A stretch of 64,000 nucleotides of DNA from Nicotiana tabacum (GCF_000715075.1 NC_134085.1:134244060-134308059); one strand, 5' to 3'; shown: positions 21,181 through 34,290, numbered from the stretch's first letter. The notes: generated by a model not told the origin, from the letters alone. Translations and numbers: made by a program.

Positions 21181-23524
21181 TGCACCTATATTTTTCTCAA
21201 TAACTCCTCTGCTTCTTCCTCAGTCACAGCTTTTTTCGCTAATACTGGGTTGTCTTTGGAGCTTTTAGCTTTTCTCAACTCTTCGGGGGAAAAGTATCTC
21301 CCCGATCGAGTCAAACCATGGGTATCACATACTTCTTCCTTAACTTCTTTCCCCTAGTAAGTCACTGTCACTCGTTCATAATTCGACGGGACCGCCCTGC
21401 AGTTGACTATTGGTAATTGAGTTACCGGCTTGATGATGACAGGGTCTATGCGGGCACCTTCCATAATTACAACAGGCTTGTTCGCAACTCCTGGCACAAC
21501 TGCTTTCGCTCTTTTATGTTTCCCTACGACGTCACTTAAGGACCCCTTCTTGACCACCACAGATGGTTCATTATTTGCCCCATTCAACTTGATCGCGGAC
21601 TTCTCACTTGTTGACTTTTCAAACGGCTTGGCATCACTGGAGCGAATCATCATGATAGTTTGCGAAGGCTTCTTAGGCTCCCCTTCCTTATTCACTATCT
21701 CAATCATATTCGTCTCTTGATGAGCTAGCAATGGTTTATGATTGATATTAGGTGTCTTCGGAGCTTGGACCTCAAACCGATTAGTATCAATGAGCTCTTG
21801 CATAGCTGTTTTCAATTGCCAGCACTTCTCTGTGTCGTGCCCCAGGGAACTAAAACAATATTCGCAACTCACGGAGTGATCAAGATTCCTCAGGGGAGGA
21901 TTTGGAAATTTTGGTTCAATCGAACTTAGCATACTCAATTGTCTCTACATGCGGAACAAACTGGTATAGGATTCTCCCAATAGAGTGAAAGTCTTCTTCT
22001 TCTGCAACCTCTCATTCTTGGTGGCATGATTTGTCCGAAAACCTATTCCAGGGGGATTTCGGTAGGCTCTTGGGGGTGGATAGGCATTTTGTGGAGCTGG
22101 GTATGTATTTTGTGGGACTGGCGCACGCCATTGTGCGTGCACGGGAGGTTGAGTGTATGTTTGTGCATGATGGATAGAAAAATGGGGATCTGACAATGGG
22201 TAGTAGTGTCATGGTAGGCTATATGGAGTGTGGTGGTAAGTTTGGTGATAGGGTCGAAGCTGGTTATAATAATGTGAAGGGCCCTGGATCCGACCCAATC
22301 TCCTGACTCAATTGTCGCAACATCCTCTTTCTTCTTCTTCCCGAGTACACCCTCAGTACCATTTTGGATGGCCTGGTGGTTGTTTTAATTGCTGAGTAGC
22401 TCATAATTTTATTAGACTTGAGTCCCTCTTCTACCATGCCTCCCATTTTTACAACCTCATTAAAGGACTTGCCCACTGCTGACACCAAATGACCAAAATA
22501 AGTGGGCTCCAAGGCCTGCAAGAAATAATCAACCATCTTGCTTTCTTTCATCAGAGGTTCAACCCTCGCTGCTTGCTCCCTCCAACGGAATCCATATTCC
22601 CTGAAACTCTCACCAGGTTTTCTCAATCTTCGTCAATGACAGATGGTCTAGGATAATTTCAAGATTGTACTGAAAATAACAGGCTAAGGCTTGGGCCAAA
22701 TCGTCCCATGTGTACCACCTATTGTGATCTTGTCTGGTAAACTATTCCAATGCCGATCCGCTCAGTCTTTGGCTGAAATATGCCATCAATAATTCATCTC
22801 TTCCTCTTGCCCCTCTCATCTTACTGCAAAATCCTCTTAAGTGTGCTACTGGGTCACTATGCCCATCGTACAGATAAAACTTAGGCATCTTGAACCCTGC
22901 TGGTAACTGAACATCTGGGAACAGACATAAATCCTTATAGGCCACGCTTACTTGACCTCCCAAACCCCTCATATCTCTGAACGATTGTTCCAAGCTTTTG
23001 ACCTTTTTGATCATCTCCTCATGTTTGGGATTTTTGGGTAGCTTCTCAGTCTCTGCCGGGAGATCAAGATGAGGGGTGTAATAATATGATTCCGAAACTT
23101 TGAAAGTGGGTTCAGGGGGATAATACTGGTTGTCGTAAGTCTGGAACAGAGGTTCATTAGAATATCGGTGTAATGCAGTAGGTGTAGGTGCCACAAAAAC
23201 GAGAGTGACTAGTGGAGGAGGGTATGGGATTTGTTTGGGTGGTGGAGCTTGATAAGTATGGGAAGTGGTGCCATAGCATTGTTGGTAGAGGGGAAAGGCT
23301 GGAGATGAGTTCACAGTGGGAGGCTCCTAAGGTTGGGTCGATGGTGGGATATAAGCAGGGTTGGCGGGATAAACTGGTGGCGGATGACCCTTTTCCCAGG
23401 CCTGGTACATTTCAGTCATTTGCTGCTTTAACTTATACATCTCTTCCTTCATCGCATTAACATCCAATTATTCCACCTCCTTTGACGGATCAACAATACT
23501 TGTCTCCGGTTCTTGATTGGCCAT
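21181..23524 (-). pseudogene. gag: Gag of element A (Ogre/Tat)
   Basis: Structural protein. The start is the ATG at 23524 (MANQEPETSIVD). Order: a short Lys/Gln-rich helix; a Pro/Tyr-rich linker (about 23340-23110); the core with EEMIKKVKSLEQSF, PKFYLYDG, AYFSQRLSGSALE and ESFREYGFRWREQAARV; a second Pro/His/Tyr-rich stretch; the zinc knuckle CEYCFSSLGHDTEKC (about 21820-21870); and a basic linker toward protease. Damage includes stops near 23465, 23328 and 22740 and frame changes near 22620, 22370 and 22200. It is collinear with gag of copy B, with different lesions in each, so much of the decay came after duplication. Confidence 0.87.
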
Positions 23525-23792
23525 GTTCAGCTTGTCTTTTGATTGGGTGTTGTAGGAGTGAGTTGCCAGAATGCCAATCAACTAACCACCTGCCTGAATC
23601 AATATATCAACAACAACCTTGTTAGTGATTAGGGCTTTATTAAATTGGTAACCATATATTTTGGGAAATGAATGCACCTAAACAGTTAACCGTTTCTATT
23701 ATGCATTTGATCGACTGCTTGCGTCATCCCGACTTTTCTTTTTTTTTTCTTTTTCTTTTCTTTTCTTATTTTTTTTATGGTCGAATCCTATG

Positions 23793-23842
23793 GAGATTGC
23801 CTACGTATCATGACCCCGCTTAAATCAGACCGACCGTAGTTC
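23793..23842 (-). other. Recurrent GATACGTAGG module, ORF1-gag spacer of A
   Basis: Sense-strand order is GAACTACGGTCGGTCTGATT, then TGATACGTAGGCAATCTCC, followed on the sense side by a purine-rich run. It is the equivalent of 5280-5329. Confidence 0.6.
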
Positions 23843-24123
23843 TAGGAGATAAGTGTGAAAGTAAATAGTAAAACATTTTGGGATTTTCAATTTTCATAAA
23901 AAGCAAATTCTTTGATTACAAGACTCAAAACCAACAGACTCCAAAAGAAACTAACAGACTCTGATGCAAGAACGAAATACCGACTCCAAATATAGACTAT
24001 CATACTCCTACAAAAGAAAATACAGACTCGAAAACTACTGTCAGACTCCAACAGAAAGAAAATACAGACTCAAAACAACTGACAGACTTTAACGGAGAAG
24101 GAAATACAGACTCAAATGAAAAA

Positions 24124-26174
24124 TCATGAATACATTAATGCTCCTGGTGTCCGCGGGACATCATTCGGTCTCGCCGCGGGCCTATATGCAAGATCCCTTT
24201 GAAGTCGATCCTAGTCACTCATTATCTGTTTAACAAATATCTTCACTGCCGCAAAGAAGGTGCGAGTCATATCCTCACAGGCTTGGCACTTCACAACAAT
24301 GTAATCAGCTATGGTTCTAATTCTTTCTCTTATGACTCTTTTTTCTTGCAACAAATGCCCGATTTGTTGGGCCATGGCTTCCAAAGTTTGCTCGGCCGCA
24401 TGATTCTGCTCTTGAAGTTGTTGTAAGTCCATTTCTAATTGTGCCAATGCTGTATAACAATGTTCTCTTTCAACCTTGAAATATTTCGCTTGTTTGATCA
24501 TTTTGTTTTTCGTGGCAATGACCCTTTTCTTTAATCGCGCAGCCTCATTGTCATACTTTTCTTTCAACCGCTTAACCAGGCGTGCTTGTTCGTCTGCGTT
24601 TTTAGCCAATTGCTTTCGAGCCCTGGCTAGTTCACTTTCTGCTTTGTTCAAATCAAAACTATAGTCGCTCACTTTCTGCCTCAGGTTACCTATAAGTTTT
24701 TCATCTTTGCACTTTGGGCGGGGTTTTCTACCGCTACTTTCATTTCCTGAATTTGGGCTCGAAGGGCCTCGTTTTCCATAGCTAGCTTTTTCTTTTCACC
24801 TTCGTTCGCTGCGGCTTGCAAGCTATTCTCGAATTGAAGTTCGTTGACTTGTTTCTTCAACTTTCTTATTGTGGCCTTGTACTCATTCTTTGTGGCCAGC
24901 AAAGCCCATTGTTCTTGTGACGCCTCAGCGAATTCCTGAAGATGAGGTCTTTTGGCCGGCCTCCCAAACTCAATTTCTCTTCTATACCAAGCCAGGTACC
25001 CCGGTGAAACTTCACCTTTGGATCGGTCACATACACAGGTACTTGCTGTTAAGTATTGACATTCACTCCAAATTTGGCGGACTGCTGCTTCATGAAACTG
25101 ACCGTTGGGTCCGATCTCGACTACTTGGGCACTAATATCTTCATCTCTCGGAACTATTTGGCATCTCCTCATCTGCCTCAAAACCCTATATGGGGCATAA
25201 GGCTAGATACTCCTGAGTCCCATCAAGAGGAAATGAGGCCCAGTGGCTGGCATGTATATGATCTCATCCACAGGAAGCCATCTAAATGTCCACTCTATTT
25301 GGTTTGCAGTGATGGAACGGAGGCGCGCTAACCACTCTGTGACCCTTTCCGGCAAGCTGATCCCATCAACTCTCATATAAAATTCTTCTATGCATGTTTT
25401 CTTTGTCAACCCATAACTCATAAATTGAGGATGATGGCATAGGTTTTCAATCGTCCACATCTGTAGCAACATGTTGCACCCCTCGAAAACGTCTCCTCCA
25501 ACTTTGCAGGCTGTAAGAGCGCGGAAGATTTAAGCTACTATCATGGGTGCGAGGGTGTTGTTGGCCTGAGTAAGCAAAGTGTTGACAACCCCGGCTACTC
25601 GTATGTCAATATTCCCATCCTTTCTAGGAAACACCAAAAGTCCCAAAAAGACTACCATAAATGCAAAACACTTGTGTTCCTCCCACTTAAGGCGGTTTCC
25701 TCTGCTGCAGATTTTGTTTTTCGGCTTGTTGAACCCCCCCCCTATATGACCATATCTGTTGCATATAAACTGCAAAGTACAAAAACCAACTGCCAAGTCT
25801 GGGTTGTGGACCCCCCTACTTATTTTCAAAGAATCTAGGAACCTGTGTACGGCTACGGCCCTTGGAGAGATCAGGTACTGGTGTTTCAGAGGAACTTTGG
25901 GACCCCCAATATATCCGGTTATTTCTTCCAATGTTGGGGTAAGTTCAAAATCCGAGAAATGAAATACGTTGTGGGCTGGGTCCCGAAAAGTAACCAACGC
26001 CTTTATGATATCCCTCCTAGGAATGATCTTCAACAACCCCGTGAGGCCTCCCAAGTATAGATTGACTGTGTTTTGTCCCGATTTACCCAGATCATCCCAC
26101 CACATATGCAACTCCAATGGGATCTTGTTCACGATTGTTATTGGCAAATTCTGACTTGTGCTCATTCTGCACAT
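24124..26174 (-). pseudogene. ORF1 of element A: DUF7745-like domain plus coiled coil
   Basis: Starts MCRMSTSQNLPITIVN. The domain carries LHMWWDDLGKSGQ, FELTPTLEEITGYIGG, GNRLKWEEHKCFAF, EWTFRWLPVDEIIYMP and PYAPYRVMRQM (spelling varies slightly between copies). The C-terminal part (below about 24850) is a Lys/Glu/Ala-rich probable coiled coil ending near 24124. It is one long frame with in-frame stops near 25530 and 25203, a one-base deletion near 24700, and an early stop at 24211 where copy B reads a sense codon. In element C the same ORF occupies the same place. Function is unknown; I infer a DNA- or RNP-associated accessory protein from the family. Confidence 0.82.
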
Positions 26175-27271
26175 TTATTAGGGTGGTTAAGCAAAAATCA
26201 CGATTCAATTGACTCAAAAACAAAGCTGACACTTTTTCAGATTTTCATTTCAAAAGTAAAATCTAGTTTTGCAAATATGGCCTTTCAGCACTTCCGGAGG
26301 AAGATTTTAAGGTTGTGCTTGCTAACCGGCCAAAATTATAAAAAGGAGACCAAAGGCGGTTGTTCTTGCAAAAACAGCCTTCCGGCGTCCTTTTGGGGAA
26401 CATTCGGCTATTTTTGACAAGAACGGCATCACCTTAATTATTTAAAATAAAATAGGATTTTTGTTCATTTTGGGCTATTTTGTAAAAGGAGAGTTGGACC
26501 CGATGGGGGTTGCCTACGTATCCCACATCCGGTGAGAATCAAACTGGCATAGTTCAGGCAATTTTGACAAAATAAAACCAACTATTTTTCCTTTCTAAAA
26601 CACAAAGATTTTTCCTTTTTTTTTCTTTGAAAACTACAAAATTCTTTTTTTTTCGAAATTTCGGCAGAGTTTTGGTATGTTTTGGGACATTGGTTTTTCA
26701 AAACAGGCACTTATCCCTCCCAACCATCTAAGTTTTCCTTATAAGCCAGTCAACATGCAAATCCGAAGAAAATGAATGCGCAAGTAGCAAGTATGATGCA
26801 TCATAATGGTCTTTATATTTCGGGTACACCTGTCCTAGACAGACCCAATCCCTGTGTTGTGTCTCCAAAGTCAAATGCACGTGATGCAAACAAACGTACC
26901 TACTAGGGATACGGCATGAGGCTGAGTTATTCTAGGTTCAAAAACCTGGGTATGTGTGCTAGACTGTGTACCCGAGCAGACAACTCGAGCCGAGGAGGGG
27001 GCTACGTACCAGGAACCAAAAGGTCATCCGGTTTAGTAACTTGTCCGAGCCTCTTTATTATATCAAGGTATGACACTAACAAAATAGGGAGTCTCGACCA
27101 GTGAGCACATCCTCGAAGATGAGAAGAGAAGGGTTTCGTAGCAGTTTATATACAGTTCAGATAATATCAAAGTGGTAAAAGCATCATTCAACACATTAGG
27201 CACAAGCATGTAATCAGATAACAGATAAAACCAAATATAACAATTCATCTAAGCTCGAATTTTGAACCCTG
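26175..27271 (-). other. Untranslated leader of A between PBS and ORF1
   Basis: No credible gene. It includes the module at 26506-26555 and a T/C-rich stretch on the plus strand near 26590-26650. It is collinear with 7642-8734. Confidence 0.7.
26506..26555 (-). other. Recurrent GATACGTAGG module, leader of A
   Basis: Sense-strand order is GAACTATGCCAGTTTGATTC, then GGATACGTAGGCAACCCCC. Confidence 0.6.
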
Positions 27272-27315
27272 AACCAGAGATTCTGGGTTCAAGTCCCCAA
27301 CAGAGTCGCGAGAGC
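27272..27315 (-). promoter_or_regulatory. Primer binding site of A, tRNA-Arg type, with one changed base
   Basis: Same layout as 8735-8781, but the sense PBS begins TCGCGACTCTG where the other copy has TGGCGACTCTG. That puts a mismatch opposite the CCA end of the primer. The extended tRNA-like stretch 'ccagagattctgggttc' is kept. Confidence 0.75.
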
Positions 27316-30300
27316 TGTCACACCTCTTTTTTGCTACATTCCCTAGAAGGGTGTATATAAGGCAGTTTTTTCCAACTTAAAGTGACAATCGTAACGGTAT
27401 TATTTTGTTAAAAATCAGATTCGCCACTTGGGATAATTTATGGTGTCCCAAGTCACCGGTTCAAATCCGGAATTGAGGACAGATTGACTCTGTTTTACAG
27501 TCTGCGAACACAAAAATCTGGGTAAGAAATTCTATTAACCCGGGAGAAGGTGTTAGGCATTTCCGGATTCCGTGGTTCTAGCACGATCACTCAACTGTTA
27601 TAATTGATTTATTTTCTGAGTTTAATACATGTTTTAGCCTATGGTTCGATTTTAACTAATTAACCACTTTTAATCATTTTTAAGGAAGATTGCAACGTCA
27701 TTTAAAATACGTCTTGAACCACGTCACATAGATGCACCCGCGGTTTTTGACATATTTTAACATCGTTGACATTTGGATTTGGGTCACATAAATGTGCACC
27801 CGAGTTTAGGAAGGTAGATTATTAAAATAACACGCCTAAAGCAGCTCCGCACTTGCAACTTTGCGAGGGCCATAGAAATTTCACTAGATGGCACACCTCG
27901 TACTCTAAGAATTAAATCAAAATTAATTAAGCAAGGGCCATGCAATTGTCATTTTTTGTTTGGCATGGCACACCTCAAATTAGTCTAATTAACGGGTTTT
28001 GATGCTAACTCGTGAGGGCCATAAACTAATAATTCACCTATTATGGCTCTCCTTAGTTGAACTACGGTCACGATCCATTTAAATGCAAAACGAACCCCCC
28101 CCCCCCGCCCCAAGTGACATTCCATTCGCATTGTTCTAATCCATATATACGTGATGCCTTATTTACTAGTGGTCTTGGGGAAATGGTTTCAGCCTTGACC
28201 TTGATTTTGAAACCATGATTTCAATGTGAAAGCAAGAAGAAGAGGCAGTAGAGGGAAATCTGTGAAGTGTCCTATTGAGCAAACATGTATCTTAAACTTT
28301 AACCCGTATAAGCATGCTTACAAAACAGCATTTGCATGAATCAATACATATACTAGCCAACATCTAGCACTTCAAAACATCAAGACTAAAACTAGCTAAG
28401 TTTCAGCAGAAAACTAACAAAAAACTGTGACCCAGAATACAAAATCAAACATGAAGCTGAATAATTAAAGTCCATGGCTCACATGTCATAAAAACATCTA
28501 CAAAACCTATTCATACACCTTCCAAACATGCTATCTAACATTGAAACCAAACCTTTAACTCCAAACACAAATCCATGTTTTATAATATACCAGTAACAGC
28601 TCATTTGACACCTACCATTACAGATCTACTGCATGGTACTAAACAGTAAGAAAACAGAGAAAAACAAAGGCAAACACAACTTGTATTCCATCGGATTCCC
28701 ACTTGATTTACATAATCAGCATTTAGTCAGTGTTTCTGGACTAAGGAGACACCTGGAGATAAAAGAGGGATAGTAGAAATGGAGAATCAGCAGTCAGCAG
28801 TAAGAGAAATCCACCCATATTCAACCAAAACCAGCAATGAAATCAATCCAGAAGAAAGAAACCAATCAACCAACTTAAAACAGATCTTTCACTACCCAAG
28901 TTCAAACAATTTTCAACCTCAAATAGAATCAGTTATTGTTCAGCAATAAAAAAAACTTCAAAGTTCTAAGCAAAAATTTCAATGAAACAGTATTTCCTCC
29001 AATTTTTCCATCGTCTGATTTTCTGATTGTTTTTTTTATCTATTCCTTTCTGCCTTCCTTCCCAAGTAAGAGTGCCTTTATAGGCAAGTAAAGTAGGGTA
29101 GTACTCAAGGTTCAGATTTTACACCTTGCCCCTTTTTCAATTTTTGTTTTTGCCTAGATAGCCTTGGTTAAAAATCTGAAAATCAACTTAAACCCCCCAC
29201 CTAGCTTCCTTGAAGCTTCTCAATTCAGTTAACAAAGATTCCCATAAGCAATTACCTAAAAATACCATTGACAACCCTGTTATTTACCCCTAGAATCAAA
29301 TACGGGCCAAGTAAACCGCATGCAGGCCTAAACCATGCTGGCTACCAGAGTTTCCCCTGCCCCACTATGGGCTTCCTCTATACAAAGCCCAAACATAATT
29401 AAAGAAAAAAACAGCGCAATTTCATAGAACAAAAATGATAAAAACTACAATAACTCCAAAGCTATAAACAACGAAACTTTCAAACACAAACAACAAGAAA
29501 AAAACAAAAATAAAAAAAATGAAAAGGCATAAACAGAAAAGAAAAAGAAATCATCATGAACAAATAATGATTTTCCAAACTACTGATGCTAATTTATAAC
29601 ACAAGAATTAATGCTTGAAACCAAACTAAGATAACGAGCAACGAAAGAAGAAAAAACTAAAAATTACAGTAAAGAGGGGAAAGATGTACCAGGCTCTACC
29701 AAAGTATTGACGATTCAGAGAAATCAATGACTAAAGCAGGTCCAGTAAATGGCGAGAATTGTAACATGAGCATTAACCGGAATTTCTTCGATGGCTAATG
29801 CTCCATATCACAATCCTCAACACCTACTCTGAAATGAGATGGACTGGAAACATGAAACACGAATTGCTTGCCCAAAAGCTGGCTGCCTAACGGACCTTGA
29901 AATCGACTAAATAACCAACTAATCCCACGTGATATCACCATAGAGAAACAAGTAAGGGGAAAAATCAAGGAAAGTAGAACACCTCGAATTTTCTACCTTC
30001 CGAGATTTGAAAATCACGAGAATCGGGTGACTTTTGGAGAAAACCGGTCGTGGATTTGGAATGAGGAGGCAATAAGGACTGTCTGGTCAAATTTCGATGG
30101 AGTTTGGAGATCAACCGTTGCCGCTGGCGATTTTCGGTGGCGGCGGACGGTGGTGGGAGATGAGAGTGACAGAGACGATATAACCAGGGGTCTTAGGTTA
30201 TGTTTGGTCGTTTGGACAGCTTTATGTGAAATAGGGGTGTTGTCTATAGCCGTCAGATGGAATGAAATAGAGGGCCAGGATCGACTCAACACCAGCGAGC

Positions 30301-30906
30301 TCTAAAAGACGTAGTACTATCCCTATACTACGTCGTTTCATGGGTCTCCAGAACTAGGGCTTGGACCGGGTAAAGCAGGTGGAGCTGGACTGGGCTTGAC
30401 CGGGTCTTGGGGGGAAAATGACTTGGGCCTGTGCAACTTTAATTTGAAGCAGCCCAAATTATCAATCCTCTTTCAATTCCTTTTTTCCTTTTCCTTTTAA
30501 TTTTCTTTTTAATTCCTTTCTTTTTCTAAAAATGAAAATAAAACAAAACCCAACTTAATTCCTAAACCAAATTATCCTGGAAAATTAAATTAATTACCCT
30601 AATAATTATTACCACAATTCAAATCTAAAAATTGAACAATGCAAAATAAACCATTTTTGTGATTTTCCATTTTTATAAAACACTAAATTACTAATTAATT
30701 CAAGAATGCAAAGTTAGATCCTAAATGCAAATGCAGTGTATTTTTATATCTTCATGAATTAAATAAAAATAAAAGTGCACAGACAAAATGCAAACAATTA
30801 TCAGAAAATGCCACAAAATCCACCAAAATTGCAAATAATGAAAAGAAGTTATTTTATTTTGAATTTAAGGGAGCAATTCATATAAAGAAAAAATCATGTG
30901 CTCACA
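27316..30906 (-). mobile_element. Right LTR (3591 bp), 5' LTR of element A
   Basis: Starts TGTCACACCTC and ends CATGTGCTCACA, so it has TG...CA termini. It is collinear with the middle LTR apart from indels. It lacks about 270 bp at the join near 28248, but keeps about 130 bp of A/T-rich sequence (30478-30605) that the middle LTR has lost. It contains the C-run near 28097, the boxes 'gaaggtgttaggcatt' and 'cgccacttggg', and the inverted repeat near 30304-30338. By eye roughly nine bases in ten match the middle LTR. Confidence 0.9.
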
Positions 30907-30911
30907 CTGCC
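30907..30911. repeat. Right target-site duplication of the nested block (CTGCC)
   Basis: Partner of CTACC at 917-921, with one mismatch. Confidence 0.5.
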
Positions 30912-32090
30912 TATAGGACCTCAATGTTGATCTAACTATTTTCCTTTTGATAATATGTACAATTTTTGCCCGTATTACTGCTCAATAGATACAATGTCTA
31001 TAGGACTACAAGTGGTCTCAAATTTAGAAATCATGCCTATAGGATTTAAACCAATTCAGAAATAGACACCATGTCTATAGAACAAAAACTGGTTTCAAAT
31101 CCTAGAGATCATGCCTATAGGATTTAAGTCAATTCGATATTGAAAATCATGTCTATAGGACTCTATCAATTGGTTCTGAACATAATCATCACTTAGAAAA
31201 TATTCCTATAGGACATAATAACAATTCGGGATTCTGTGAGCATGATGCATACTATTTGAAGTCCCCTGTTATATCACTGAATAAAATTAGTGGGCAAATA
31301 ATAGGTCCTAATACCCACCTTAATGAAACTTCTTCTACATAACACTGCCCGCCTATTTTCTCATATAGATATCATATCTATAGGATTCTGCAGATTAACA
31401 GAACCTGCTAATTAATTGCATGCATTTACAATTTATGTGTGGAGGTTAACATGAGCTCATATTTGCTTTATACTTGCAAGTCCTAACATGTTTTGTTTGT
31501 CGCTTAGTCTTTTACATTTTTGAGCAACCTAGGCTTGGTCTAGAACTATCCCAAATAGAGGTCCTAATACCTTAAGGGCCATAGGTAAGAGACGAGTAGT
31601 GCACGCATAGGAATCGAATTAGAATCACTTAGAGCGCTTTAGGTAATAACTTAAAGATAGTAATCGGGTAGCAGGAGATGATATTCTGTGCCCACTAAAT
31701 AATATGAGTAACACCCCGACTCGATGGAGTTACGAAGTATTATTTATGTTGCACAGGGTAATCCTTTAGGCTAAAAAATTTAGGACCCCCCATCCCTATT
31801 AAATATTCCTCTCGCTTCTTAATTAGACTAATTCATAATTTAAGTTCGGTCGGGACCCACCGTTGTGGACCTCGAGGGGTGCCTAACACCTTTCCCTCAA
31901 GGTAATTTTGAGCCCTTACCCGACCTCTGGTGATGTAAACTGGTAACATGAGTTATCTACTTTAAGTGCCCTAACGCACCTTAATTCGTTAGGTGGCGAC
32001 TCTCTCAATTCCAATTCCCTACCTCTCAAAAAGGAGTTGTCCTAGAAATATCGAAACCCGATTTTGCGAGAAAAAGGGGGCGCGAGAGCA
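30907..32090 (+). mobile_element. Right half of the 5' LTR of element C
   Basis: The start has many 'gcctatagga' phrases (30910-31390), as in 780-890. The end has the plus-strand version of the conserved Ogre/Tat box: 'gggtgcctaacacctttccc' near 31877 and 'aggtggcgactc' near 31992, the reverse complement of boxes in the minus-strand LTRs. The LTR should end at AGAGCA (32090), directly before a PBS-like sequence. Confidence 0.65.
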
Positions 32091-32104
32091 TGCTCCGCTG
32101 GGGA
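32091..32104 (+). promoter_or_regulatory. Decayed tRNA-Arg-type PBS of element C
   Basis: TGCTCCGCTGGGGA compares with TGGCGACTCTGCTGGGGA of A/B if four bases (GCGA) are lost and one T is C. The position fits the LTR end. Confidence 0.5.
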
Positions 32105-32832
32105 TATCTTTAAGCTCTTACCATAAAGAACTTGTTTGCAAATTTATCTTTAAGAATGTCTTTATTATATCGTTAATACTTGCACACCCCTTCCCCTTCC
32201 CACTCTATGTGAATTTATTTGCCTATCTTCATTCATTCATGATTTCTCTTCCCTGTTTTATCACTTTTTATTATGGAAACTGACTTGTCTCCTTGTTTTT
32301 CTTTCTTAAATGTCCTTACAATTATTAAATACCGTATTTTATCATTATTCATCATGCAAATACTTGACAACATGTTATTTTATTTTGCATAACTACATGC
32401 TCAACATCATATTCCACTCGTGCGTACTAATACTATAAAGGCGCTTGATGAGTGTCCGCGCTCTTCCTAAAATCACCCTTTAATTTTGAAAAGGAGTATT
32501 TGCGGTAAAACTGATCGATCAGTGGTGCAGTCGACAGTTCTGTGCCTTTCCCTCTCAAGTTGTCCGCTTGAGGGTACCAGTCTAGACTTCTATACAAACC
32601 TTACTCTGATAATAACTGTACATGCATCATGATCAAACCTATCCTGGGTTAATATGTTGTCCACATAATAACCCTCTAAGAAAACCTTGTCCAAAGTCTG
32701 CAGGGATTTCCATAATCCCAATGGGCGCAACCACGATATGTGCATCATTTGGAGAGATAAATGCTGACATGCTAATCGTTAATGTGTAAGTAGTCGAATT
32801 CGTAGGGGGCAAGGGTCTAACTCTGTTTATTT
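32105..32832 (+). other. Leader of element C, no gene
   Basis: Between the PBS-like site and ORF1. T-rich at 32115-32330, otherwise unremarkable. I did not find a clear GATACGTAGG module here. Confidence 0.5.
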
Positions 32833-34290
32833 TTGCAGAAAATGAGGCACGAAGTCCCCAGGTTCAGCATGGTCCGAAGTATACCACCGTTATTGTTAGA
32901 TTGTAGGGAAAACCTTCCACCGAGCGACAAAAATCACGTGAAAAGGGTTCTTGGAAATTTACCTTCCTTATTGGACATCCAACCAAACAACATGTTGATC
33001 GAGGCTGCTCCTATGCTCTGGGACAGAGAAAGAGTTGTATTCTGTTTTGGCAATATAGAAATGACTCCTCTTTGGGAGTAAATAGGAGGACTCTCTAGAT
33101 TACCATGGGATAGTCCCAGTTTACTAGTACCGGAAAACTGCACTACCAGGGGGTTTCTAAAAATGATGGGTTTGAGAAAGAATGATGACTTGGAGTGCCT
33201 GAAGAAGTCCTACATACCCTTCAACTTCCTCTATGAACAATATGGACACAACAAATCTTACCATATCTTTCATGATGAATTCTCCATCACTTCCCTGGGT
33301 TGGACTCATCGTAGGGTTTTTGTATTCGTCGTCTGCTTTCTAGGTACGATAGTGTTTCCAAGTCAAGGGGACAGAATTCACACCAGGTTGTCTATGGTAA
33401 CCAAAGCTTTCATGGAGGTAATTGAGGGACAAACCTATACTATTGTTCCGATGATTGTAGCAGACATATATCGGGATCTGGATCATTGCAAGAAAGGTTT
33501 CAAACATTTAGAGGGTTGCTACTATAGATTTGGTTGTTAGAACATCTTCAGAGGGGCAAATACCGCTAAGAGTTTCCACAGAGACCATGGAACGGTCACA
33601 TAGCTTTCCACCATCCTAAAAGAATGACCTTTATCCCAGACAGATTTGCACAGCCAGAGAATACTACAAATGGGCACAGTTTTTAGCAATTTGACTAAGG
33701 ACCAGGTTCACTAGATATTCGAGTGGTTCCCCACTAATGAATCCATCATCAAATCCACGGATGTTCTGCATTTGGTGTTGATTGGGTTAAGGGGAATATA
33801 TCCCTATGTTCCTATCAGGGTCATGAGACAAGCTGGTAGAAAACAAGTCATACCACGAGTCTCCAAAATGAGTCATTACAGAGCAGATTTTCAGGATGAC
33901 TCCATTCCATACAAATGTAAGGCCCAACACGTGTGGCATTTGAAGATTAACGTGGAAAAGGATACCATCGAGCCAGATCGATATCACACAGGTCATGTGT
34001 ACTTATACCCATCATGGTTAGAAGATAACATAGCAGGAATAGTCGAGCCATGGATTGGTCAAGGAAACAGAGTCATAGATGAGGTTGATGAAGCACAAGT
34101 GAAGTATGAGAGGGCACGCAAAAGAGTCCTTAAGTCCAAAGCCAGACATTTGGAACAACACAATTTAGACATGGAGTCAATTAACGAGTGGAGGGAAATG
34201 GCTACAAGATCGATAGAAAGGTTGAAATATTTGGAGCAGGGTCTAATGAAATTGGAAGGGAAGATGAGGAAAAGGGTCGTAAACTGTTAG
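32833..34290 (+). pseudogene. ORF1 of element C: diverged DUF7745-like protein
   Basis: Starts near MRHEVPRFSMV. The domain motifs are diverged but in order: FGNIEMTPLWE (compare FELTPTLEE), FNFLYEQYGHNKSY, GWTHRRVFVFVVCFLGTIVF, TYTIVPMIVADIYRDL, FEWFPTNESI and IGLRGIYPYVPIRVMRQAG. The C-terminal part is charged and helical (EVDEAQVKYERARKRV, then MESINEWREMATRSIERL). Stops and frame changes fall near 33080 and between 33540 and 33770. It is clearly a different family from A/B. Confidence 0.78.

Noticed and set aside
16255..23524. Endogenous pararetrovirus or retrovirus with an envelope gene
   Set aside because: An integrase with the D,D,E core and LTRs are present and no movement, coat or envelope-like gene is seen. 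Gene order fits Ty3-gypsy Ogre/Tat.
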